Source: Hyphomicrobiaceae bacterium
Lineage (GTDB): Bacteria > Pseudomonadota > Alphaproteobacteria > Rhizobiales > Hyphomicrobiaceae
Assembly (NCBI GenBank): GCA_023384095.1
Contig: JAHDXT010000010.1
Location: 42,835-106,834 of the forward strand
Direction: 5' to 3'
Length of the DNA: 64,000 nucleotides
How positions within the stretch are numbered: the first letter of the stretch is position 1; each line of letters opens with the position of its first letter. This document shows positions 38,303 to 47,140 of the stretch, piece after piece. A program made the translations under genes and the position numbers. The notes beneath the pieces were generated by a model. The model saw nothing but the letters and a program-made list of their open reading frames with translations, ran no database searches and was not told the origin of the DNA.

Positions 38303-40177
38303 TCAAATTCCGGCGTGCTCGAGCTTCTCGGCGCGCTGGCCGGACTGCGAGAGCACAGCGGCAAGCGCGTCCAGCATCTGCCTCGATGTGAACGGCTTGG
38401 GGATCAGGACGCGGCCCCGGAACGCCGCAGGAAGGCTTTCCCGGCCATAGCCGCTCATGAAAGCGAACGGCACATCGCGCTGCGCCAGGGCCGCGGCGAG
38501 CTCATCGACCATCTGGCCGCCGAGGTTGGCATCCAGCATCACGGCGGAATAGGTCAGGGCACTCATCGCCCGCTGGGCCTGGGCGACCGACCGCGCGATC
38601 CCGGCAACCTCCATGCCGGCATCGACGAGCATCTGCGACAGCTCGAGTGCGATCAGCGCCTCATCCTCGACGATGAGGATCCGCTTGCCTTGCAGCACCG
38701 TTCGGTCGGCGTCTCCGCGATGGCTGGACCCCGCATGGCCGTGCGAGGAGGCCGGCCCGTCGCCGATCGTGTCGGCGGGGACGCTCAGCCTGATGTCCCA
38801 CCTGATGCCGCTGGCGCCGCAGGTCATGCGGGCTTCACCGCCGTCGGCCTTGGCGATCTGGTCGATCAGGGTCGTGCCGAACCCGCGGCTCGCTGGAGGC
38901 CCCGCGGACGGGCTGCCGGTCTCCGACCAGGCGATGCGCAGCGCGCGCCCGCCGTTGGTCTCGAGCGACCAGTCGATGCTGAGTGCGCCGTCGGGGGCCG
39001 ACAATGCCCCGAATTTGCGTGCATTGCTTCCGAGCTCGTGGAGAACCAGAGCCACGTACGTGGCCATCTGCGGCTCGAGCCTGATTGCCGGCCCGGACCA
39101 GGAGATCCGGGAATCCTCCGACGCTCCGAGCAGGAGCTGATCCGCGATCAGGGCGGACAGCTCCGCGCCGCTCCATCCGGTCGCGGACAAGAGGGTATGG
39201 GCCTTGGCCAGCGCCTGAATGCGGCCGGTGAAGCTCGCAACGAACTCCTCGGGGCTTCTGGCGAGACGCAGCGTCTGCTGGGCAATGGCTTGAACGGTGG
39301 TCAGCGTGTTCTTGACGCGGTGGTTCAACTCCCCGATCAGCAGCTCGCGGGTCTTCTCGTCCCGCTTGCGCTCGCTGATGTCGATCAGCATGTTGACCGC
39401 ACCGACGAGGCTGCCGTCCGCATTTCTGAGCGGCGTCGGGTACGGGATCAGCGGCACGCGCGTGCCGTCGGGCCGCTCGGCTACGACTTCCTGGCCGCGG
39501 ATCGGGCGGTTCTCCTGGATGGCGACCGCCATCGGGCATTCGTCGTGCGGCAGATGCGTGCCGTCAGGGCGATAGAGCCGCCAGCCTATGAACCACTTGT
39601 CCTTGTTTATCTCAGGATGACGTCCGGCGAGCTCGGCCGCGGCCTGATTGTAGTAGGTGATCCTGCCGTCGGCGTCGGTGGTGTAGATCGCGGCCGGGAG
39701 CGCGTCGAGAAGCTGTTGAGAGTGGCGCTCGCGCTCTTGCAGCCGCTGTTCGGCGAGCGTGGCCTGGGTGACGTCGGCCGTGAGGCATCGGGTGCTTACG
39801 AACTGTCCGTCCTGGAACTGGGCATTGGACGTGATCTCGACGTACCTGATCGAGCCGTCCTTGGCGCGCAGCCGCGCCGGGTGCCGGTCGAGCCTGTCGC
39901 CGCGAGCCAGAAGCCGGAGGATCTTCCCGATGGCCGCCTCGTCGGCGTGGAACTCGGCGACGTGGCGGCCGACGTATTCCTCCGGCGTGTAGCCCAATAG
40001 ATCGAGCTCGGCCCTGCTCGCCCGCAGGATGGTCCCGTCGCTCGCTACGATGTGCAGGCAGACCGCGCAGCTCTCGAAGAAGTCCTCGAGCTGGTCGCGG
40101 CAGTCCCGCCGCTCACCCCCGGTCTCGCTCCTGCTCATGATCTGTGCTGAACCCGTCATGACCCGCATCTCACCCAC
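38303..40177 (-). CDS. PAS-PAS-HWE hybrid histidine kinase with C-terminal receiver
   Basis: A cytoplasmic sensor kinase of up to 624 residues. Two PAS domains are present (about 30-140 with GTILRASRAELDLLGYTPEEY, and about 155-275 with DADGRITYYNQAAAELAG). An HWE-type dimerisation/phosphotransfer segment ELNHRVKNTLTTVQAIAQQT follows, with ATP-binding elements LVLHELGSNARKFGALS and GFGTTLIDQ. A receiver domain (about 500-615: RILIVEDEALIALELSQML and VMLDANLGGQMVDE) ends the protein. No membrane segment is seen. The start is GTG at 40177 or ATG at 40168. No output regulator is adjacent. PAS domains suggest redox, light or ligand sensing. Confidence 0.93.
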   Translation of the reverse strand: MGEMRVMTGSAQIMSRSETGGERRDCRDQLEDFFESCAVCLHIVASDGTILRASRAELDLLGYTPEEYVGRHVAEFHADEAAIGKILRLLARGDRLDRHPARLRAKDGSIRYVEITSNAQFQDGQFVSTRCLTADVTQATLAEQRLQERERHSQQLLDALPAAIYTTDADGRITYYNQAAAELAGRHPEINKDKWFIGWRLYRPDGTHLPHDECPMAVAIQENRPIRGQEVVAERPDGTRVPLIPYPTPLRNADGSLVGAVNMLIDISERKRDEKTRELLIGELNHRVKNTLTTVQAIAQQTLRLARSPEEFVASFTGRIQALAKAHTLLSATGWSGAELSALIADQLLLGASEDSRISWSGPAIRLEPQMATYVALVLHELGSNARKFGALSAPDGALSIDWSLETNGGRALRIAWSETGSPSAGPPASRGFGTTLIDQIAKADGGEARMTCGASGIRWDIRLSVPADTIGDGPASSHGHAGSSHRGDADRTVLQGKRILIVEDEALIALELSQMLVDAGMEVAGIARSVAQAQRAMSALTYSAVMLDANLGGQMVDELAAALAQRDVPFAFMSGYGRESLPAAFRGRVLIPKPFTSRQMLDALAAVLSQSGQRAEKLEHAGI

Positions 40178-40350
40178 TACGCGGAACTCGCTCGCACCGC
40201 GCCGGGTTCCGCGCCGCGGCGATGCAACTCGGGACCGTTATTCGCCGAGGTTCGTATTCGGCTAATCGAGAGCGCGAGGCGTCCCCGGATGATCCTGCGG
40301 TCGGATCGGCTGCGAAATCCGGGGTGGACGGGCGAGATCAAGTGCTCCGA

Positions 40351-40980
40351 TCAGGCGCGGCCGCGCACCGCCTCGGCCCAGTCCAGCCACGATCGCACGC
40401 GGCCTTCCGGGCTCGGATGGGTGAAGAAGTCCGTGATCACGGCGACGGACTGCGCGCCCGCTTCGATCACGCTCGGCGCCCGCTCCGGCGTGATGCCGCC
40501 GATGGCGACGAGCGGCAGCGACCCGATGCGCGATTTCCATTCCCGGATACGGTCGAGCCCCTGGGGCGGCCACTTCATGGCCTTGAGCCTGGTTTCCCAG
40601 ACAGGGCCGAGCGCGACGTAATCGGGCTCGGCGGCGAGCGCGATGCTCAGCTCCTCCGGGCTGTGCGTCGAGATGCCGACCCGCATGCCGCGCGCCTTGA
40701 GGGTCGGCAGATCGGCTTTGGCCAGATCCTCCTGGCCGAGATGGACGTAGTCGGCGCCGGCCGCCAGCGCCTCGCGCCAGTAATCGTTGACGATGAGCTG
40801 GCAGTCATGGCGGATGCAGACCTCCAGACTGCCGAGGATCTGCCGCCTGACCTCCTCTGGGCTCGCGTCCTTGAGGCGGAGCTGGACGGTCCGCACGCCG
40901 AGCGGCACGAGGCGCTCGAGCCAGGCGAGGTCCGGCACGATCGGGTAGAACACGTCGAGCCCGTCGGCCGGAATGGTCAT
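40351..40980 (-). CDS. thiE: Thiamine-phosphate synthase (ThiE)
   Basis: Couples the thiazole and pyrimidine phosphates to thiamine phosphate. The ATG at 40980 gives 209 residues of a TIM barrel with [57 protein letters not shown] and [11 protein letters not shown]. It overlaps the thiG stop by four bases, which fixes the start. It is the last gene of thiS-thiG-thiE. Confidence 0.95.
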   Translation of the reverse strand: MTIPADGLDVFYPIVPDLAWLERLVPLGVRTVQLRLKDASPEEVRRQILGSLEVCIRHDCQLIVNDYWREALAAGADYVHLGQEDLAKADLPTLKARGMRVGISTHSPEELSIALAAEPDYVALGPVWETRLKAMKWPPQGLDRIREWKSRIGSLPLVAIGGITPERAPSVIEAGAQSVAVITDFFTHPSPEGRVRSWLDWAEAVRGRA

Positions 40981-41798
40981 GGCTTCGCTCCCAGGTCGAA
41001 GAACGGCGTGCCGGCCACCGGCGTCGACGGCTCGGCCATGTCGCGCATCTCCATCAGCCCGGCCTCGAATGCGGTGCGGCCGGCCTCGATGGCCGCGGCG
41101 AAGGCCTTCGCCATGCGCACCGGCTCGCCCGCCTTCGCCACCGCCGTGTTGATGAGCACCGCGTCGTAGCCCATCTCCATGGCCTCGCTGGCGTGCGAGG
41201 GCGCGCCGATACCGGCATCGATGATCAGCGGCACACCGGGGAAATAGCTGCGCAGCGACCTCAGCGCGTAGCGGTTGTTGAGCCCGCGGCCCGTGCCGAT
41301 CGGCGACCCCCACGGCATCAGGACCTCGCAGCCGGCCCCGACCAGCCGCTCGGCGGCGCCGAGGTCCTCGGTCGTGTACGGGAAGACTTTGAACCCGTCG
41401 TCGGCGAGCACGCGCGCGGCCTCGACCAGCCCGAACAGGTCCGGCTGCAGCGTGTCGTCGTTGGCGATCACCTCGAGCTTGACCCAGTCGGTGCCGAACA
41501 GCTCGCGCGCCATCCGCGCGGTGGTGATCGCCTCTTTCGGGGTGCGGCAGCCGGCGGTGTTGGGCAGGACGCGCACGCCGAGGTCGCGGATCAGCGTCCA
41601 GAACCGCTCGCCCGACCTGGCCCCCGCGGACTCGCGCCTGACCGAGACCGTCACGATCTCCGTGCGCGAGACCCGCACCGCGTCGGCCAGCACCTGCGGG
41701 GAGGGGTACTGTGCGGTGCCCAGCAGAAGGCGCGATCCGACCGCCGAACCGTAGAGCGTCAGCGGCGCCTTGCCCGGCATGATGTCGACAGCGTTCAT
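40977..41798 (-). CDS. thiG: Thiazole synthase (ThiG)
   Basis: Forms the thiazole phosphate of thiamine with ThiS-thiocarboxylate and dehydroglycine. The 273 residues have [33 protein letters not shown], the Schiff-base lysine in [17 protein letters not shown], and [17 protein letters not shown] with [17 protein letters not shown]. It follows thiS with a three-base gap and overlaps thiE. Confidence 0.96.
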   Translation of the reverse strand: MNAVDIMPGKAPLTLYGSAVGSRLLLGTAQYPSPQVLADAVRVSRTEIVTVSVRRESAGARSGERFWTLIRDLGVRVLPNTAGCRTPKEAITTARMARELFGTDWVKLEVIANDDTLQPDLFGLVEAARVLADDGFKVFPYTTEDLGAAERLVGAGCEVLMPWGSPIGTGRGLNNRYALRSLRSYFPGVPLIIDAGIGAPSHASEAMEMGYDAVLINTAVAKAGEPVRMAKAFAAAIEAGRTAFEAGLMEMRDMAEPSTPVAGTPFFDLGAKP

Positions 41799-41801
41799 GG
41801 T

Positions 41802-42038
41802 CTAGCCGCCCTGGCGCGGCGATACGATTTCGATCCGGTCACCCTCCGCGAGGTGCAGCGCGGCACGCGCGCGCTCAGGCACGAATTCGCCATTGACGGC
41901 GGTCGCGATGCGGGCCCCGGCAAGACCGGTCTCGTCGACCAGCTCCGCCAGGGTGCGCGCTTCGGTGGTGCGGGGCTCGCCGTTGACCGAGACTGCCAAG
42001 CGTGAGCCCACGTTGGATTGCAATTCCATCGTCGCCAC
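41802..42038 (-). CDS. thiS: Sulfur carrier protein ThiS
   Basis: A small ubiquitin-like protein whose C-terminal glycine becomes a thiocarboxylate. The 78-residue frame (or 75 from the internal ATG at 42029) ends IVSPRQGG with the required Gly-Gly. VNGEPRTTEARTLAELVDE and TAVNGEFVP are family stretches. It starts the thiSGE block; neither thiC/thiO nor a thiamine riboswitch was found upstream. Confidence 0.92.
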   Translation of the reverse strand: MATMELQSNVGSRLAVSVNGEPRTTEARTLAELVDETGLAGARIATAVNGEFVPERARAALHLAEGDRIEIVSPRQGG

Positions 42039-42350
42039 GAAGATGTTCCGATGCGCGAGACATCGCCCCGCCGCGCCCCGAATGCAAGGGCGTCCATTGC
42101 ATAGAAGATCGGCGGTCGGGAAAGTGCAAGCGGCGCAAGGTCGCCTGCGGGGACGGGCTCGTCCCGACCTCCTAGACCGAGCCCGACAATATTAGACGCA
42201 TCTGGTTCACGCCTATCCTCTCGCATCTGTTGAATTGGGACTAGTTGAGGGGGCGTCGGCCGGTCCGATGCCCTGCCCTTGACGGGGAGACCGGCGCGGC
42301 GAAAGCCGCGCGGGTGGGGTGGGGCCACGATCGAAACGTCGCGCCCGACG

Positions 42351-42391
42351 CACCCCCACCCCCACCCCCACCCACTCCCCGCAAGGGGGAG
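42351..42391. repeat. CCCCCA tandem repeat and adjacent CTCCCC hairpin
   Basis: About four copies of ACCCCC (42351-42374) run into CTCCCC-GCAAG-GGGGAG (42375-42391), a short stem. It lies in the 390-base gap between thiS and the Cas2-like gene (42039-42429), which otherwise shows no gene. The CTCCCCGCAAGGGGGAG core is a common intergenic motif in this bacterial order. Confidence 0.5.
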
Positions 42392-42429
42392 GGGAGAATG
42401 CGCGCTCCTCGGGTCGCGAGGCAGGCCGG

Positions 42430-42789
42430 TCAGCCCGCCTGTGCCAGCGGCAGCTCGGTCTCGGCCGGCGATGCGGTGGCGGCAGGGAACGCGATCACGT
42501 TCGAGCTCGCCTCGAGCTCGAGGGCCGTACGGCGCTGGCGGAACCAGCGCAGCGAGGTGTTGACCAGCAGGGCCTCCTCGCTCACCGCCTGCACGATCAG
42601 CCCGTCGTCCGTGTCGAGCATCCCGGAGAGCCGCGCCTGGATGGCGTCTTCAGAGGTTTCGGCGCGGACATACCACGTCGTCTCGAGCGGCCGTGCCCAG
42701 GCCTGGCCGAGCCCCATGATGGCCGTTGCCATGGCGTGCTTGTTGCCGTTCGACTTGGCAAGATCGTAGGTGATGAGGAAGAGGCGCAT
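42430..42789 (-). CDS. Small Cas2-like (SinR-type) ferredoxin-fold protein
   Basis: A 119-residue protein with AGGAG six bases before its ATG. The start MRLFLITYDL carries an Asp9 like that of the first strand of Cas2. The following AIMGLGQAWARPLETTWYV and DGLIVQAVSE fit the strand-helix-strand pattern of stand-alone Cas2-like/SinR-type proteins. A non-conserved tail of about 35 residues follows. No CRISPR array or other cas gene is present, so a role in spacer acquisition is not implied; nuclease or nucleic-acid-binding activity is possible. Two LexA-type boxes lie 68-129 bases upstream. Confidence 0.7.
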   Translation of the reverse strand: MRLFLITYDLAKSNGNKHAMATAIMGLGQAWARPLETTWYVRAETSEDAIQARLSGMLDTDDGLIVQAVSEEALLVNTSLRWFRQRRTALELEASSNVIAFPAATASPAETELPLAQAG

Positions 42790-42856
42790 AGTGGTCTCCT
42801 GGCGAGGACGGCGCGGTACGCGAGACCTGAGACCGCGGAGCGGGGATCGGTTAACG

Positions 42857-42871
42857 GAACGTAAAGAGAAC
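42857..42871 (-). promoter_or_regulatory. LexA-type box 1 (GAAC-N7-GAAC)
   Basis: The plus strand reads GAACGTAAAGAGAAC; the minus strand reads GTTC-TCTTTAC-GTTC, an exact match to the alphaproteobacterial SOS box GTTC-N7-GTTC. It lies 68 bases upstream of the ATG of the Cas2-like gene. Confidence 0.6.
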
Positions 42872-42903
42872 ATGCCACGACTCGCTCGCGGTGTCCAGAC
42901 GAA

Positions 42904-42918
42904 GTTCGAGTTTTGTTC
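42904..42918 (+). promoter_or_regulatory. LexA-type box 2 (GTTC-N7-GTTC)
   Basis: The plus strand reads GTTC-GAGTTTT-GTTC, a second exact match, 32 bases from box 1 and in opposite orientation. Both lie between the Cas2-like gene and the end of the small gene at 42953-43270. Confidence 0.55.
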
Positions 42919-42952
42919 TCGCATCGCCAACGGGCGTGCAAGCGCGGCGGCC

Positions 42953-43270
42953 TCAGTCGAACAGGGCGAGCTGATCTGGATGGGAAGTGCGTGGAATGCG
43001 CCGGTGCGGACCAGCGTCGATGCGGTCGATGAGCGCCGGATAGCGGGACTGGAAGACAGCCCACGCCTTGTCGCGGGCCGCGGGGAACCTCGCGCCCTCC
43101 CAGATCTCGTAGAGCCGGCGCGGGTCGCACCGGTAGCGCCGGCACAGGTCCGTGCGGCGCACGCGCAGCCAGCGGGCGATCCAGACCTCGACGGCATCCG
43201 CCTCGGTCAGCGGGCGGCGGCCGGTCTCGGCGCGGACGGTATCGTGTTCGACTCGCAGGAGTGAGCTCAT
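42953..43270 (-). CDS. Small basic protein with helix-turn-helix-like core and C-terminal clamp-binding-like motif
   Basis: A 105-residue protein from the ATG at 43270; the family was not recognised. The middle (RRTDLCRRYRCDPRRLYEIW) looks like a helix-turn-helix. The final residues DQLALFD match the beta-sliding-clamp-binding consensus QLxLF in the usual terminal, unstructured position. Both traits suggest a DNA-related role, by inference only. It lies just upstream of the LexA-type boxes and the Cas2-like gene on the same strand. Confidence 0.6.
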   Translation of the reverse strand: MSSLLRVEHDTVRAETGRRPLTEADAVEVWIARWLRVRRTDLCRRYRCDPRRLYEIWEGARFPAARDKAWAVFQSRYPALIDRIDAGPHRRIPRTSHPDQLALFD

Positions 43271-43401
43271 TGCCGGTGGGTGCTTGACGCAGCTACGACC
43301 TTCTCCCTTATCGCGGTCAATCGCAGCGAAGATATGACTGGCGAGCGAGTTGCGGCGCCGGTAAGGCTGGCAGCGTCTCCGCATCAGACCGAGTGCAAGT
43401 C

Positions 43402-44145
43402 TTGATCCTGTTCCCTGCCATCGACCTCAAGGACGGCCAGTGCGTCCGCCTCAGACTGGGCGAGATGAACGCGGCGACCGTCTTCAACGACGATCCTGCG
43501 GCCCAGGCGCTCGCCTTCGAGGCTCAGGGCTTCCGCTGGCTGCACGTCGTCGATCTCAACGGCGCCTTCGCGGGCCGGCCGGTGAATGCGGCTGCTGTCG
43601 AGGCCATCCTCGCCGCCGTCTCGATCCCCGTGCAGCTCGGCGGCGGCATCCGCGCCGTCGCGACCATCGCGGCCTGGCTCGGCAAGGGCGTGCGGCGGGT
43701 GATCCTCGGCACTGCGGCGGTGCGCGACCCGGGCCTCGTCCGGGAAGCCTGTCGGCAATTTCCGGGGCGGATCGCCGTCGGCATCGACGCGAAGGGCGGC
43801 AAGGTCGCAGTTGCAGGCTGGGCGGAGGTCAGCGAGCTCACGGCCATCGAGCTGGCGCGGCGGTTCGAGGACGCGGGCGTCGCCGCCATCGTCTATACGG
43901 ACATCGAGCGCGACGGGGTCCTCAGGGGGCTCAATCTGTCGGCCACGGCGGAATTGGCGCGGGCGACCCGCATTCCCGTCATCGCCTCGGGCGGGCTCGC
44001 CTCGCTCGCCGACGTCGAAGCGCTGCTGCGGCCCGAGCACGCCATGCTGGAAGGCGCCATCACCGGGCGCGCGCTCTACGATGGCCGGCTCGATGCCAGC
44101 GCGGCGCTGGCGCTCATTTCGAGCCGGGCCGGATCGGCAGCGTGA
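43402..44145 (+). CDS. hisA: Phosphoribosylformimino-AICAR ribotide isomerase (HisA)
   Basis: An Amadori isomerase of histidine synthesis. The family start [16 protein letters not shown] is preceded by TTG at 43402, which reproduces the usual MILFPAIDL; a GTG at 43393 adds three residues. The catalytic aspartates lie in PAIDLKDG and [17 protein letters not shown] and [13 protein letters not shown] are the phosphate-binding repeats. hisA and hisF are separated by an opposite-strand gene, and hisH is not upstream. Confidence 0.95.
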   Translation: MILFPAIDLKDGQCVRLRLGEMNAATVFNDDPAAQALAFEAQGFRWLHVVDLNGAFAGRPVNAAAVEAILAAVSIPVQLGGGIRAVATIAAWLGKGVRRVILGTAAVRDPGLVREACRQFPGRIAVGIDAKGGKVAVAGWAEVSELTAIELARRFEDAGVAAIVYTDIERDGVLRGLNLSATAELARATRIPVIASGGLASLADVEALLRPEHAMLEGAITGRALYDGRLDASAALALISSRAGSAA

Positions 44146-44590
44146 GCACGGCGCGCAAGAGGCAGACCACCATCGCGAGCTGGCACCACACGGCCGGCAG
44201 GCGCGCCTCGCGCCGGCAGGTGTCGTAATCCTGCAGGCAACGGAACGCCGGGTCGCTGTACTCCGCCCGCTTCGCCTCCTTCGAGAGGCCCGCCATGCGC
44301 TTTGCGATGTTGTCGAGTCGCGCCAGGATGCGCTTGCGCAAGTGCGCGGGTAGCTGCTCGAAAGCCGCCTCGTCGAACGGCTCGCCGGGATTGCGCTCCT
44401 GGATGTCCTTGAGCTGTGTGCCCGCGACCTTGAGGCTGCGCAGGGCGGCCTTGACGAAGCGATGCTCGGTCCCGGCCTCGTCGAGAGCGGCGATCTTCTG
44501 GCGCAGCAGCTCGATGTCCTCCGCCGCCAGCCGCTGGCGGCTGACCGCCTTGGCCACGTCCTGAAGATCGTGGCTCGTGTCCTTGGCCAT
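44114..44590 (-). CDS. Hypothetical protein between hisA and hisF
   Basis: A 158-residue protein from the ATG at 44590 with GAGGGGCGGGGG upstream; no family recognised. The first 110 residues are predicted helical and charged. A Cys-containing segment DYDTCRREA and a hydrophobic stretch ([18 protein letters not shown]) close to the end could anchor it in a membrane. It runs opposite to the his genes and overlaps the end of hisA by 32 bases, which argues for a conserved insertion rather than noise, though with moderate confidence. Confidence 0.6.
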   Translation of the reverse strand: MAKDTSHDLQDVAKAVSRQRLAAEDIELLRQKIAALDEAGTEHRFVKAALRSLKVAGTQLKDIQERNPGEPFDEAAFEQLPAHLRKRILARLDNIAKRMAGLSKEAKRAEYSDPAFRCLQDYDTCRREARLPAVWCQLAMVVCLLRAVLTLPIRPGSK

Positions 44591-44688
44591 CGCCCCCGCC
44601 CCTCGGTGATCTGCCTCGCGCGCGCCCCGCGTCAACGACGACGCAAGATGACATTGCATCGAAGCCGCGGACGGGCCAAGAAGCATCC

Positions 44689-45468
44689 ATGCTCAAGACC
44701 CGCCTCATCCCCTGCCTCGACGTCAAGGACGGCCGCGTCGTCAAAGGCGTGCGGTTCGTCGACTTGAAAGACGCCGGCGATCCGGTCGAGGCGGCCGCCG
44801 CCTACGATGCTGCAGGCGCCGACGAGCTGTGCTTCCTCGACATCACGGCGAGCAACGAGAACCGCGGCACGCTGCTCGGCATCGTGCGGCGGACGGCGGA
44901 GCGCTGCTTCATGCCTCTCACCGTCGGTGGCGGCGTGCGCACGGTGGACGACATCCGCAGCCTGCTCGAGGCCGGGGCCGACAAGGTCTCGATCAACACG
45001 GCGGCCGTCAGGAATCGCGATTTCGTGCGCGCCGCATCGGAGAAGTTCGGCGCGCAATGCATCGTAGTCGCGATCGATGCGAAGAAGGTATCGAAGCCGG
45101 GCGAGTCCGAGCGCTGGGAGATCTTCACTCACGGTGGCCGCCATCCGACAGGCATCGATGCGGTCGATTACGCGCGCGAGGTGGTGGCGCTCGGCGCCGG
45201 CGAGATCCTGCTGACCTCGATGGATCGCGACGGCACCAGGCTCGGCTTCGACGTCGAGCTGACGCGCGCCATTTCGGATGCGGTCAGCGTGCCGGTGATC
45301 GCCTCGGGCGGCGTCGGCACGCTCGATCACCTGGTCGATGGCGTGCGTTGCGGGCACGCGAGCGCGGTGCTCGCGGCCTCCATCTTCCATTTCGGGACGT
45401 TCACCATCGGCCAGGCCAAGCGGCACATGGCGGCTGCCGGGATCCCGATGCGGCTCGACGCAGCCTGA
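44689..45468 (+). CDS. hisF: Imidazole glycerol phosphate synthase cyclase subunit (HisF)
   Basis: Forms imidazole-glycerol phosphate and AICAR with ammonia from HisH. The 259 residues are standard. The start [18 protein letters not shown] carries the first catalytic Asp, and VVAIDAKKV the second. [24 protein letters not shown] and [16 protein letters not shown] are the phosphate sites. The insertion after Lys in the YTHG-like loop ([13 protein letters not shown]) is typical. Confidence 0.97.
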   Translation: MLKTRLIPCLDVKDGRVVKGVRFVDLKDAGDPVEAAAAYDAAGADELCFLDITASNENRGTLLGIVRRTAERCFMPLTVGGGVRTVDDIRSLLEAGADKVSINTAAVRNRDFVRAASEKFGAQCIVVAIDAKKVSKPGESERWEIFTHGGRHPTGIDAVDYAREVVALGAGEILLTSMDRDGTRLGFDVELTRAISDAVSVPVIASGGVGTLDHLVDGVRCGHASAVLAASIFHFGTFTIGQAKRHMAAAGIPMRLDAA

Positions 45469-45499
45469 GCCCCGCGGGCGTGCCCGTCGCGATCCCGCG

Positions 45500-47023
45500 T
45501 CAAACCGGCCTCGGCTCCGTTCGAGGCGTGCGCGCCAGCAGGGCGAGCGGGATCACGGTCGCCGAGACGATGGTGTAGAGCACGAACGCGTTGACGTAGC
45601 CGATCATCGCGGCCTGGCGCGTGATCTCGTTGGCGACCCTCGCCAGCCCCGGCAGAGTATCGATCGACCACGCACCCATGACCCAAGGCAGCTCCAGCGC
45701 GCGATTGTGCAGCGAGATGAACTCGGTCATGCGAGCGTAATTCGCCGCCGTCGAGCGCACGATCTCGGCGACCGCGACCGAGATGAACAGGCTCGAGCCG
45801 AAATTGCGCAGCAGGTGGAACATGGCCATGGCCTCGGCGCGCCTGGCCGGCGCGAGCGTCGCGAAGGTGATGACGGTCAGCGGCACCCAGGACACGCCGA
45901 TGGCGATACCCTGCAGGCAGCTGTTGGCGTTGAGGGCGAACAGGCTGACGTTGAGGTCGAACGCCATCAGCCAGGCGCCGGTGGCCACCTGCAGCAGCGA
46001 GCCGGCGATGAGGCTCGCGCGCGCGTCGAGCCGCCCCATGAAGATGGCGAGAAAGAAGCCGATGGCGGCGCCGATGCCGCGCCATCCGATCATGGTGCCG
46101 ATGGCCGACTCAGGGATCCCGGCGTGCTGCTTCAGCAGCGGCGGCAGCAGCACGATCGGGGCGAAGTTCAACATGCCGTAGAGCGTCACCAGGACCAGCC
46201 CGAGACCGTAGTTGCGGTCCGCCACCATCAGTCGGACGCTGACGAACGGCGTCTCGGCGGTCAGGCTGTGGGCCACGAACATGTAGAACGCCAGACCCGC
46301 GAGGAACGTGACCAGGATGATCTCGCCGCTGTCGAACCAGTCGAGACGCTGCCCGCGCGAGAACACGAGCTGGGCCGCCGCGATCGCCACCGACAGCGTC
46401 AGGAAGCCCGTCCAGTCGAGCCTCACCTGTGCATCCTGCGAGCCGGCGGGTACCACGAGGCGGAAGCCGACGACGGTGATGACGGCGAGCGGCAGCACCA
46501 TCCAGAACCCCCATTGCCAGCCGTAGGCCTCGGCGATCTCGCCGGCGAACATCGGCCCGACCGCCGGGCCGATCATGTTCGCCATGCCGTAGATGGAGAT
46601 GACGGGTCCATGCTGGTAGCGGGGGAAGCTGTCGAGCAGCAGCGTCTGGCCGAGCGGCACCAGCGGCGCCCCGAACGCGCCCTGCACGATGCGCCAGAAG
46701 ATGAGCTCGTCGAGCGAGCCCGCCGCTCCGCACATGAAGGTCGCGCCCGCAAAGAACAGCGAGCACCAGAACATCGTCGCGCGGCGGCCGAAGCGCCCCG
46801 CGAGCCAGCCGGTCATCGGCGTCGCAACGGCGGTTGCCACGATGTTGAACGTCATCACCCAGGAGATCTCGTCCTGGGTAGCGCTGAGCGCACCCTGGAG
46901 CTGCGGCAGCAGCGCCGACGAGATGAGGATGGTGGCCGAGTAGGTGGTGGTGCCGAGGACCACCATGATCAACACCAGGATGCGCTGGGTGAACGTCAGG
47001 CGGTAGACCGTATCGTCCGTCAT
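45500..47023 (-). CDS. MFS drug-efflux transporter, DHA2 (EmrB) family
   Basis: A 507-residue, probably 14-helix proton-driven exporter. Motif A-like GWLAGRFGRRATM follows helix 2, and motif C-like AVGPMFAGEIAEAYGWQWGFWM lies in helix 5. It is divergent from a MarR-type regulator and an EmrA-type adaptor gene (117-base gap), giving a split emrAB-marR-like locus. The substrate is unknown. Confidence 0.93.
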   Translation of the reverse strand: MTDDTVYRLTFTQRILVLIMVVLGTTTYSATILISSALLPQLQGALSATQDEISWVMTFNIVATAVATPMTGWLAGRFGRRATMFWCSLFFAGATFMCGAAGSLDELIFWRIVQGAFGAPLVPLGQTLLLDSFPRYQHGPVISIYGMANMIGPAVGPMFAGEIAEAYGWQWGFWMVLPLAVITVVGFRLVVPAGSQDAQVRLDWTGFLTLSVAIAAAQLVFSRGQRLDWFDSGEIILVTFLAGLAFYMFVAHSLTAETPFVSVRLMVADRNYGLGLVLVTLYGMLNFAPIVLLPPLLKQHAGIPESAIGTMIGWRGIGAAIGFFLAIFMGRLDARASLIAGSLLQVATGAWLMAFDLNVSLFALNANSCLQGIAIGVSWVPLTVITFATLAPARRAEAMAMFHLLRNFGSSLFISVAVAEIVRSTAANYARMTEFISLHNRALELPWVMGAWSIDTLPGLARVANEITRQAAMIGYVNAFVLYTIVSATVIPLALLARTPRTEPRPV

Positions 47024-47100
47024 CGGGGCCGCCGTCGATCATACGGGATCAGAATGTCCGCCGCGCAGAGGTTCACCGGAGCGTGCATGGCGTGTTATCA

Positions 47101-47113
47101 GTAGGTAGCTTAC
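47101..47113. promoter_or_regulatory. Weak palindrome in the exporter/marR divergent gap
   Basis: GTAGGTAGCTTAC is an imperfect palindrome (GTA-x-G-xxx-C-x-TAC) 27 bases before the marR start and could be a MarR operator. The match is weak. Confidence 0.25.
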
Positions 47114-47140
47114 GATACCGCCGCTGCCGGGAACACAGCC

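Noticed and set aside
42039..42429. A thiamine-pyrophosphate riboswitch upstream of thiS
   Set aside because: Neither strand shows the conserved CTGAGA and ACCTGATCTGG-like elements of the THI box.
42430..43270. A CRISPR-Cas locus suggested by the Cas2-like protein
   Set aside because: No direct-repeat array, Cas1 or effector gene is present nearby; the protein fits stand-alone Cas2-like families better.
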